Shown here piece after piece: positions 52,886 through 59,901 of a stretch of DNA of 64,000 nt. The DNA comes from Flavobacterium algicola (GTDB lineage Bacteria; Bacteroidota; Bacteroidia; Flavobacteriales; Flavobacteriaceae). The translations under genes and the position numbers were made by a program. Position 1 is the first letter of the stretch. Every line of letters begins with the position of its first letter. Where the stretch lies: the NCBI RefSeq assembly GCF_022399565.1, contig NZ_JAJTUT010000004.1, positions 62,001-126,000 of the forward strand. The letters are read 5' to 3'. Under the pieces are notes generated by a model. The model was not told where the DNA came from. It did not search any database and saw only the letters and a program-made list of their open reading frames with translations.

Positions 52886-54334
52886 ATGAAAAGTATTGCA
52901 ATCCAAATCAAGTTGGCTTTTATGAGCCTGTTTTTAATTTCAACGATGCCAATATTTGCTCAAGCGGCAAAACCAAATATTTTGGTTATTTTGTGTGATG
53001 ACCTCGGTTATGCTGACGTTGGTTTCAATGGTTCTAAAGATATTATTACTCCTGAACTAGACAAATTAGCTAAAAATGGAACTATATTTTCATCGGCTTA
53101 TGTGGCACACCCTTTTTGTGGGCCTAGTAGAGCAGCCTTGATGACAGGACGTTATCCGCATGAATTTGGTGCCCCATACAACCTTCCTGATGTAGGGATG
53201 AATTTAAAAGATGGTATTCCTATCCAGGAAACATACATTAGTGATGTTATGCAAAAAGCAGGGTATTATACTAGTGCCATAGGAAAATGGCATTTAGGAT
53301 ATGGTGAAGCTTTCCAGCCAAATAACAGAGGGTTTGACGATTTTTATGGTTTTCTAGGAGGAGGACATAAATATTTCCCAGAAGATTATAAAGCACAATA
53401 TGACGTTCAAGTAAAAAATGGAAACAAAAAGATTCACGCTTATTTAACGCCTTTATTGCATAATAAAATCGTTGTTGAGGAAACGGAATACATGACTGAT
53501 GCACTTTCTAGAGAAGCTGTTCGTGTGGTTAAAGAAGCTAAAGATAAAAAGAAACCTTTCTTTATGTATTTAGCCTACAATGCACCTCATGTACCACTAG
53601 AGGCTAAAGCGGAGGATTTAAAAGTATTTGAAAACATCAAAGACAATGACCGTAGGACCTATGCCGCGATGGTATATGCCGTGGATAGAGGAGTAGGTGA
53701 GATTGTTAAAACACTGAAAGAAACAAAACAGTTTGAGAATACGCTGATAATTTTCTTGAGTGATAATGGTGGTAACATTGAGCATGGAGCTAATAATTAT
53801 CCACTCAGAGGTACAAAAGGAGATACGTATGAAGGTGGTTTCCGTGTACCAATGTTCTTTCACTGGCCTAGTAAAGTCCCTGCTGGAAAACGTTTTGATT
53901 ATGCTGTGTCAGCTATTGATTTTTATCCCACTTTTGCAAAATTAGCAGGAGCCACTCTTCCTGAAGGAAAGAAATTAGATGGTAAAGATATTTGGTCTAA
54001 CTTTTTGGCTGGAAAAAACACACATAAAGATGATATGGTTTATGCTGTTCGTTACCGTTCAGGTTTCTCTGATATTGCAGCAAGAAAAGATGAATTCAAA
54101 ATTGTAAAAGCAGGACCTAATAGCAAATGGAAATTATTTGATGTAAAAAATGATCCTAGCGAAACTAAAGATTTAAGTGCTAAGTATCCTGATATGCTTA
54201 AAAAAATGGTTAGCGAAATTAAAACTTGGAGCGAATCCCATGTTACACCGCTCTGGTTTGATAATAAAAAAGGGGAAGAAATGTGGTTTAGTACCAATAT
54301 GCCTAACTATGACAAAGCATTCTTGTTGGATTAA
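52886..54334 (+). CDS. S1-family sulfatase, carrageenan-sulfatase-like (S1_19 type)
   Basis: A 482-residue exported sulfatase (signal MKSIAIQIKLAFMSLFLIST ... FAQ) with metal motif LCDDLGYADVGFNG, formylglycine motif C-G-P-S-R-A-A (Cys78), GKWHLG and LSDNGGNIEHGANNYPLRG. It is a near relative of the sulfatase at 27317, with blocks of identical sequence around the active site, so the two arose by duplication. Differences cluster in the substrate-binding C-terminal half. It is a monocistronic unit with its own locus-type promoter and terminator. Confidence 0.92.
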   Translation: MKSIAIQIKLAFMSLFLISTMPIFAQAAKPNILVILCDDLGYADVGFNGSKDIITPELDKLAKNGTIFSSAYVAHPFCGPSRAALMTGRYPHEFGAPYNLPDVGMNLKDGIPIQETYISDVMQKAGYYTSAIGKWHLGYGEAFQPNNRGFDDFYGFLGGGHKYFPEDYKAQYDVQVKNGNKKIHAYLTPLLHNKIVVEETEYMTDALSREAVRVVKEAKDKKKPFFMYLAYNAPHVPLEAKAEDLKVFENIKDNDRRTYAAMVYAVDRGVGEIVKTLKETKQFENTLIIFLSDNGGNIEHGANNYPLRGTKGDTYEGGFRVPMFFHWPSKVPAGKRFDYAVSAIDFYPTFAKLAGATLPEGKKLDGKDIWSNFLAGKNTHKDDMVYAVRYRSGFSDIAARKDEFKIVKAGPNSKWKLFDVKNDPSETKDLSAKYPDMLKKMVSEIKTWSESHVTPLWFDNKKGEEMWFSTNMPNYDKAFLLD

Positions 54335-54353
54335 CTTTTGAATCATAATTTTA

Positions 54354-54403
54354 AAAACTGCAAAGCGTTGATTTAATGAATTGATTCTTTGCGGTTTTTT
54401 TGT
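54354..54403 (+). terminator. Rho-independent terminator
   Basis: A 12-pair stem with one G.T pair (AAAACTGCAAAG at 54354-54365, CTTTGCGGTTTT at 54387-54398) and T tail after the sulfatase. Confidence 0.88.
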
Positions 54404-54428
54404 TTTAGGTGTAAGTAGGGATTCTAAA

Positions 54429-54493
54429 GGTAAAATAAGCTAAGTAGTGGGTAATTTTCACTGTTATGTTTTAGAGCTTATTCGCTTACTTTG
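54429..54493 (+). promoter_or_regulatory. Locus-type promoter of the VOC-GH16-small protein operon
   Basis: GGTAAAATA at 54429 and GGTAATTTT at 54450, 21 bp apart. TTACTTTG (54486-54493) begins 57 bp from the first repeat. The -7 context CTTACTTTGTGTAT is identical to that at the GH127 promoter. Confidence 0.78.
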
Positions 54494-54591
54494 TGTATCA
54501 AGAAGAAATATTAAAGATATTTTTTTTTGAGAATGTGAAGGCTTTAGCTTGAATAGAGATGTTGTTTAGTAACCCAAAAAAAAAATACATT

Positions 54592-54912
54592 ATGAAATAT
54601 CCATTTAGTCATATTGGAATTCCAACTACCGAAGAGAAAAATTGGGATGGTTTTTATGAGCCAGGAAAAATACATTTTACAGATTTTTCAAAAGATGAGT
54701 ATGGTGTGGAATGGGTAAAGTTTGATGCCGATAGCCCAATGCCTGAAATGATGCGTACCATTCCACATGTAGCTTATTTAGTTGATAATATGGAAGAGGC
54801 TCTAGAAGGAAAGGAAATTTTAGTACCTACTTTTTCTCCAGGAGAAGGAGTTCGTGTTGCATTTATCGTACACAATGGATCACCTGTGGAGTTTATGGAG
54901 GTTAAAGATTAA
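54592..54912 (+). CDS. VOC/glyoxalase-fold protein, unknown substrate
   Basis: A 106-residue cytoplasmic protein; the start at 54592 (MKYPFSHIGIPTTEEKNW) is preferred over an ATG at 54559 that adds an unrelated stretch. A single beta-alpha-beta-beta-beta set is followed by IPHVAYLVDNMEEALEG and VAFIVHNGSPVEFMEVKD, the usual metal-ligand places of the vicinal oxygen chelate fold (His in SHIG and in IPHVAY, Glu in EFMEV). It could be an isomerase, lyase or binding protein for a small sugar-derived molecule. It is first in an operon with GH16 and the small periplasmic protein, under the locus-type promoter, so the link to galactan use is strong even though the reaction is unknown. Confidence 0.8.
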   Translation: MKYPFSHIGIPTTEEKNWDGFYEPGKIHFTDFSKDEYGVEWVKFDADSPMPEMMRTIPHVAYLVDNMEEALEGKEILVPTFSPGEGVRVAFIVHNGSPVEFMEVKD

Positions 54913-54924
54913 TTTAATAAAGAA

Positions 54925-55893
54925 ATGAAAAAAGGATTTTTTATTATATGTGCACTATTGCCCTTGGTACAATTACAAGCTCAGAAGGAGAAGGCTATTT
55001 TGCCACTTTCGGATCCTAATAATACGGGTAAATGGGTTTTGAATACAGAAGTTAGTGATGAGTTTGATACACCCACTTTAAATGAAGATAGATGGTATGT
55101 AGTAGGAAAGTTCGAAAACGGAAAACCTGTTTACAAACATCCTGATTTACCTAATAAAAATGTTTGGATAGGACGTGCGCCTTCGCAGTTTTCTGGAAAA
55201 AACTACCGACTAGAAAATGGGAAGTTAATTCTAGAAACGCGTTGGGAACCTGATTTTCCTTTTAGTGATAAACTAGATAAACCGTGGGGAAAAGACAATA
55301 CGAGAAGTAAATTCGAAAACCTAACAACCGCTTGTTTGATTGGGAGAAAGTTTTTCCAATACGGGTACATGGAAATTAAAAGTAAAGCTGCCGATGCTGA
55401 AATCACAAGTGCTTTTTGGGCAATGGGACAAGGATTGGAATTGGATATATTTGAACACTTTGGTGACCATAGACAACCTAATAAATTAAAATTAGACAAG
55501 GAATTGTGGTGGTCTATTCACGATTGGACTGTAAAAGGAAATAATAGTGTCTATACGGAACACCATATTTTAGATTTTAGAGTAGCAGATGCTTTTCATA
55601 TCTATGGAGTAGAATGGGATGAAAACGGAATCAAATATTTTATCGATGGAAAACTTTTTACTGAAGCTTCTAAAGAAAAAATTGATGAATGGGCGAAAGC
55701 CAAAGGTTTCGAAAAAGGCTATGTAGTAACTAAACCTATTTCAATTTGGTTGGATCAAGAAACGTTTCCATGGCATGGTGTTCCAGGTAGTAAAGAAGAT
55801 TTAGAATTGAATAGCCCGGAAGGAAATAAAGATGATGGAATAGTTGATTTTGAAATTGAGTACGTACGCGTTTGGCAAAAGAATAATATATAA
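54925..55893 (+). CDS. GH16 galactanase, exported
   Basis: A 322-residue protein with signal peptide MKKGFFIICALLPLVQLQAQ. GH16 catalytic motif is ELDIFE (Glu172, Asp174, Glu177) and the chain ends with FEIEYVRVWQKN. It has neither a lipobox nor a Type IX sorting domain, so it is probably periplasmic. It is the closest relative in the window of the lipoprotein GH16 at 51750, sharing GRAPSQFS, LETRWEPxF, KSKAADxExTSxFWA and QETFPWHGVP, but carries extra insertions. Together they suggest outer-membrane and periplasmic versions of one activity. The specificity is not clear from motif alone. Confidence 0.85.
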   Translation: MKKGFFIICALLPLVQLQAQKEKAILPLSDPNNTGKWVLNTEVSDEFDTPTLNEDRWYVVGKFENGKPVYKHPDLPNKNVWIGRAPSQFSGKNYRLENGKLILETRWEPDFPFSDKLDKPWGKDNTRSKFENLTTACLIGRKFFQYGYMEIKSKAADAEITSAFWAMGQGLELDIFEHFGDHRQPNKLKLDKELWWSIHDWTVKGNNSVYTEHHILDFRVADAFHIYGVEWDENGIKYFIDGKLFTEASKEKIDEWAKAKGFEKGYVVTKPISIWLDQETFPWHGVPGSKEDLELNSPEGNKDDGIVDFEIEYVRVWQKNNI

Positions 55894-55921
55894 CTAAAAA
55901 ACAACTTTAAATTTTAAAATT

Positions 55922-56272
55922 ATGAAAAAGATTATCGTAGCATTATTAATGGTGATATCTATTGGTGCTGTCGCACAAAACAAATCACAAGAAAAGAAAA
56001 TTAAATATTTTGTAGAAGCAGCAACCAAAGAATTCAGTCTTGATGCTAAACAATCAAAAGAATTATTAGATGCACGTAGCGCTTACATTATTGTATTTAT
56101 GGCAGTACAAGAGCAATTAAAAAGCGGAAAAGTATCACAAGAAGACAAACCAAAAAAGATGAATGAAGTGAATAAAAAATTCAATGATGTCTTTTCTAGA
56201 ATTACAGATAAGCCTTTAAGTGAATTACAACCATTTTTTGGAAGAATGCGTGAAGAATTGCAAAATATTTAG
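55922..56272 (+). CDS. Small periplasmic helical protein, unknown function
   Basis: A 116-residue protein with signal peptide MKKIIVALLMVISIGAVAQ and about 97 mature residues. It is a paralogue of the protein at 44544: IKYFVEAATKEFSLD near the start and LSELQPFFGRMREEL at the end correspond to matching segments there. It lies 28 bases after the GH16 gene, so it is the last member of the VOC-GH16 operon. No known family is recognised. Two regulon-controlled copies in one locus point to a real role in polysaccharide use. Confidence 0.78.
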   Translation: MKKIIVALLMVISIGAVAQNKSQEKKIKYFVEAATKEFSLDAKQSKELLDARSAYIIVFMAVQEQLKSGKVSQEDKPKKMNEVNKKFNDVFSRITDKPLSELQPFFGRMREELQNI

Positions 56273-56320
56273 TCTTTAATTAAAGAATAATAATAAGCTT
56301 TTAAGTAAGATTAAAAGTGA

Positions 56321-56352
56321 GGGCTTCGATTCTAGAATTGAAGCCCTTTTTT
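56321..56352 (+). terminator. Rho-independent terminator
   Basis: A stem of GGGCTTCGATTC (56321-56332) with GAATTGAAGCCC (56335-56346), one G.T pair, then a T tail. It closes the polysaccharide locus on the right. Confidence 0.88.
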
Positions 56353-57042
56353 AGTATTTTATATTTTTTTTTTGAATTATAGCCTAAATGGATACAAAGT
56401 TCTGCCTCTAAAAGCATGATTTGGAAGTATATATTTTTGCCACTCTTAAATTTTATTATCAGTGATCATAAGACATTCCAGTTGTTAATTCTGGAAATAG
56501 TGTAAAAAAGAAATAGTTTATATATGTGAAATTTGCATTTATAAAGTACTATTATGAGAAAGTAAATCTGTTAATTATTAATCTATAAACCTATTCAAAT
56601 GTAGAACTGCTCTCCCTGTATTGTATTTAAATTGAGAATTTACTTTTAAGCGATAAAATCAAAAAATAAATATCCTGTACTGATTTAAACTGCGATTTAC
56701 CTCATTTCTATACTCTAATAAATATATAGAGCAGTAATTTGATAATTTATCAATGGTTTCTGCATTTATATTTATTGGTACCAAATACATATAATTAATG
56801 GCTAAAGCCTATTTATCTAGGTATTACAAATGATCATAAAAAGTGTGTGCCTGACAATTGACTAATCCATTTTTATGTTACCAATGCTGTATTATTAACT
56901 GTTTTTTGTGTAGATGTGTTATCTAAACATTGTGATTTTGTTAAGTTTTGATGTATTATAAAAATGTAGTCTTTTTAGTTGTTAAATTTATTTAAACTAA
57001 AACTCTAACTGTCAATGTTTTACAGTTTAAAATTAATTAAAC
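56353..57042. other. Gene-free AT-rich border between the locus and the mobile module
   Basis: About 690 bp with stops in all frames. I see no tRNA, no direct repeat that could serve as an attachment site, and no insertion-sequence terminal repeat. The change of gene content across it makes it a candidate border. Confidence 0.45.
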
Positions 57043-57888
57043 ATGAAAAATACATTAAAGAATATACTTTCTGACGTAAATAAATATGAAAGGGTAGTAA
57101 GTGAAAAAAGCAGTAATTTGATAGAGGAATCTTGTAAGTTAACTACTTATTTACGAGAGTTGTTAGTTGAGTTGAAATATAAAATTGTGCAGGAAGGTTT
57201 TGAAGATGAGGCTGAAGAAATTAATTTTTTTAAAAATATCAAGCCGCAGCTACTTGGGAAATTAATCTTTTATAATAAAGTATTTAGAATTGAGACCTCG
57301 TGTCCAGTTTACAATGGAAAAATGTACGAAGCCTATTTTACTAATGAACTAGAAGAATTGAAGCAGGAATTTAGCGAACATATTCGTAATTCAGATTTTT
57401 ATAGATACTATCGGTCGGGTAGGACTGATCTTGATCGGGAGTACTACATGCTAGGAAAAATAAATTATGCAATGGGACTTAACAGTTTTGTTTTTGAAGT
57501 TGACTCCAATCATTCTACCTATTATGATTACAAAGTCGCTCGCATTATCGCAAATGAACTTTTATACACTTACCTGCTTTCAAAAACAGATACGAATTAT
57601 AATACTGATCAAACACTACAAAATTCAGAATCGGTTAAGGAATTAATTTGGACTGACTCAAAAAATGCACTTATAGAATTAATATACGCACTCTATGCTG
57701 TAGGAGCTATTTCGCACGGAAAAGTTGGTATTCGTAAAATTAATTTAGCTTTTTTTATTTTATTCAAAATTCATTTAGGTGATATTCATCACGCGTTCCA
57801 CCGGATGAAAGATAGAACAGGTTCTAGAACAGCATTCATCGATCAGCTAAAAGTATCACTTGAAGAGTATATGAATAAAAATTTATAA
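57043..57888 (+). CDS. rteC: RteC-family regulator of a conjugative transposon
   Basis: A 281-residue soluble protein with the RteC pattern: NFFKNIKPQLLGKLIFYNKVFRIE near the N-terminal third, LDREYYMLGKINYAMG in the middle, and a C-terminal winged-helix-like part with DIHHAFHRMKDRTGSRTAFI. In CTnDOT-type elements RteC activates the excision genes. It is followed by a terminator and a short HTH gene, as in other Bacteroidetes integrative elements. No RteA/RteB two-component genes are visible here. Confidence 0.87.
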   Translation: MKNTLKNILSDVNKYERVVSEKSSNLIEESCKLTTYLRELLVELKYKIVQEGFEDEAEEINFFKNIKPQLLGKLIFYNKVFRIETSCPVYNGKMYEAYFTNELEELKQEFSEHIRNSDFYRYYRSGRTDLDREYYMLGKINYAMGLNSFVFEVDSNHSTYYDYKVARIIANELLYTYLLSKTDTNYNTDQTLQNSESVKELIWTDSKNALIELIYALYAVGAISHGKVGIRKINLAFFILFKIHLGDIHHAFHRMKDRTGSRTAFIDQLKVSLEEYMNKNL

Positions 57889-57906
57889 CTCATTAGATTC
57901 CTCAAT

Positions 57907-57938
57907 AAAACAGCGATTCTCTATGCTGTTTTTTTTTT
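57907..57938 (+). terminator. Rho-independent terminator
   Basis: An 8-bp stem (AAAACAGC at 57907-57914, GCTGTTTT at 57925-57932) and a T run to 57938, ending the rteC message. Confidence 0.85.
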
Positions 57939-57946
57939 GCCCATAA

Positions 57947-57960
57947 TTACCAATTGGTAA
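57947..57960. promoter_or_regulatory. Perfect palindrome, possible operator
   Basis: TTACCAATTGGTAA is a perfect 14-bp palindrome between rteC and the HTH gene. It could be a dimer-binding operator for the element's regulators. There is only one copy, so this is a suggestion. Confidence 0.35.
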
Positions 57961-58158
57961 GCAAGTATTCCATTTTTCATTGAATAGGGAATGTCCTGAA
58001 ATGTTTGACACGTAGGCAGTACCGCTTGCCGTTTTTTTAATTAAATGAACTACAAAAATCTATTATTCAATTGGTTGGTCTTGGCAGAATTATACTTAAA
58101 TCATTTACAAATTTGCACTAGATCATAAGTAAGTGTACAATTTTTAAAGTAAACCAAT

Positions 58159-58497
58159 ATGAATATTGATAGAATGGAATTTATAAGTTGGATGGAGCGA
58201 ATCATGGATCGATTTGATTTAATGAATGATCAAATCAATGATGTTCAAAAAAGCAGAAACAATATTGATGGAGAAGAATTGCTGGATAATCAAGATCTTC
58301 TTCAAATGTTAAAAATTAGTAATAGGTCTTTACAGCGCTATAGATCGTCGGGCAAACTTTCTTACTATACAATTAGTGGTAAGATCTATTATAAATTATC
58401 AGATGTGCATCAATTTATACGGGAAAGCTTTAATGCACCTTTTGTAAGGTGCAAGGACAATTTAAGACATGATATTCCTACAGATGCCAAGGCGTAA
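58159..58497 (+). CDS. Helix-turn-helix protein, excisionase-like
   Basis: A 112-residue protein with a coiled N-terminal segment and a MerR/Xis-type winged helix: LLDNQDLLQMLKISNRSLQRYR, SSGKLSYYTISGKIYYKLSDVHQFI. Proteins of this type sit beside rteC and topB in CTnDOT-family elements and either regulate or act directly in excision. It starts 270 bases after rteC with its own upstream region. Confidence 0.83.
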   Translation: MNIDRMEFISWMERIMDRFDLMNDQINDVQKSRNNIDGEELLDNQDLLQMLKISNRSLQRYRSSGKLSYYTISGKIYYKLSDVHQFIRESFNAPFVRCKDNLRHDIPTDAKA

Positions 58498-58553
58498 CGG
58501 TCTATTTTATATCTAGTTACTTTCGGATAAATTAATTTTTAAATGGAAAAGTT

Positions 58554-58766
58554 ATGAAAGGAGATCTAAATAATAATTTGAACAAAGGAGGTCGTTTTTC
58601 GAAAGTAGTAAAAACCGAATTGGCCAAAAACGAATCTAAAGAAAAGACGAAAACAGACTCAGCTGGACTTACAATAGATGTATCTGAAATTGAAGTGAAA
58701 CACTTTAAACGTGTAGATAAACAAGGTGATTTATTCTCAGATTTTTTTTCAGATTTCAAGAAGTAA
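58554..58766 (+). CDS. Small conserved-position protein of the mobile module, unknown function
   Basis: A 70-residue, highly charged protein (MKGDLNNNLNKGGRFSKVVK ... LFSDFFSDFKK) without signal peptide or recognised domain. It starts 56 bases after the HTH gene and precedes the DUF3945-type gene by 76 bases, so it is probably part of the same unit. The composition looks coding rather than random, with a start preceded by a purine-rich stretch. Confidence 0.6.
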   Translation: MKGDLNNNLNKGGRFSKVVKTELAKNESKEKTKTDSAGLTIDVSEIEVKHFKRVDKQGDLFSDFFSDFKK

Positions 58767-58842
58767 TTCTGAGTATTAAATCCATCTATGTAGCCTATTA
58801 AGCAGTTAAAATTATATTATCAACTATTAAAAATTATAAATT

Positions 58843-59880
58843 ATGGAAGCAACACAGAACGCAACGGAAGCGGGAGAAAACCGTTACAAATTAGAACAAA
58901 TCGATTGGAAGTCAATGTCTAATCTTGGTTTGTCTAAAGAACGACTAGAGAAAATGAATGTCCTTGAGCCTTTACTCAAAGGCTACAAAACAAATGAATT
59001 AGTTCCAGTCACTCTTGATTTAGGGTCATCAATTACTAAAATGGATGCTAGGCTTTCGCTGCAAGCAAAAGAAGACGGGCAACTGGTATTGGCAATCCAC
59101 GGAATTCGTAAAGAACCTCAACTGCACTTTAAATTCTTTGGTCATGAATTTACAAAGGAAGACAAAGATAATTTGCTGAAAAATGGAAATATGGGACGAA
59201 TTGTTGATTTGACAAATCCCAAAACAGGCGAGACAATTCCATCAATTATAAGCATTGACAAGTTGACTAATGAGCTCATTGCGCTACGTACAACACTCAT
59301 TAAAATTCCAGAAGAAATCAAGGGAATTAAGCTTGATGATCAACAGAAAACTATATTATCGGAAGGTAAGCCTTTGTATTTAGAAGGTATGATTTCAAAA
59401 AAGGGAGAGCCATTTAATGCTTCTGTACAGTTTAATGCAGACAAGCGATATGTAGAATTTTTGTTCGATAGAGGAAATAGCAACAAGCAAGCAGAAAAGC
59501 AAGATATTGAAGCTCCAAAAGCTTTTCGAGGAAAAGAATTGGATAGTGCTCAATTTGAAAAATTCAAAGAAGGACAAACGGTTTATGTAAGCGGTTTGCT
59601 TGACAAGAAAGGAAAAGAATACCAAGGATACATCACTTTTGATAAGGATACAGGAAAAACAGGTTTTTCTTTTGACAATCCCAATAAAGTAAAAGAGAAA
59701 GCACAACCGAAAGAGGAGAGTAAAACCCAAGTTGCTGTCAATTCTGAAGGTAAAACCAACGAGGCCACTAAAAATAGTAAAGAGCCTCTGAAAAGCAAAC
59801 AGACTAGCCCAGAAACTGAAAAGCAACAAGAACTGCAAGAGAAACCCAAAGAAGCCAAATCAAAAGGGCGAAAAATGTAA
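58843..59880 (+). CDS. DUF3945/DUF4099-type mobile-element protein
   Basis: A 345-residue cytoplasmic protein. Residues 15-160 match the DUF4099-type domain (IDWKSMSNLGLSKERLEKMN, ELVPVTLDLGSSITKMDARL). Two repeats of a DUF3945-type unit follow: PLYLEGMISKKGEPFNASVQ at about 180 and TVYVSGLLDKKGKEYQGYIT at about 247. The last 60 residues are a Lys/Gln/Glu-rich tail. Genes of this type precede topoisomerase genes in Bacteroidetes conjugative elements. The role is unknown; a DNA- or topoisomerase-binding partner would fit, since the same repeat occurs at the end of the TopB encoded next. Confidence 0.8.
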   Translation: MEATQNATEAGENRYKLEQIDWKSMSNLGLSKERLEKMNVLEPLLKGYKTNELVPVTLDLGSSITKMDARLSLQAKEDGQLVLAIHGIRKEPQLHFKFFGHEFTKEDKDNLLKNGNMGRIVDLTNPKTGETIPSIISIDKLTNELIALRTTLIKIPEEIKGIKLDDQQKTILSEGKPLYLEGMISKKGEPFNASVQFNADKRYVEFLFDRGNSNKQAEKQDIEAPKAFRGKELDSAQFEKFKEGQTVYVSGLLDKKGKEYQGYITFDKDTGKTGFSFDNPNKVKEKAQPKEESKTQVAVNSEGKTNEATKNSKEPLKSKQTSPETEKQQELQEKPKEAKSKGRKM

Positions 59881-59901
59881 TTATGCTAAAGACTTGTTCA
59901 G

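Noticed and set aside
58096..58116. ACAAATTTGC near the HTH gene as a CTnDOT-type attachment core
   Set aside because: It matches only the TTTGC half of the known core and no second copy is visible in the window.
59395..59858. Long minus-strand frames inside the DUF3945-type gene
   Set aside because: They are antisense shadows of a well-supported plus-strand gene.
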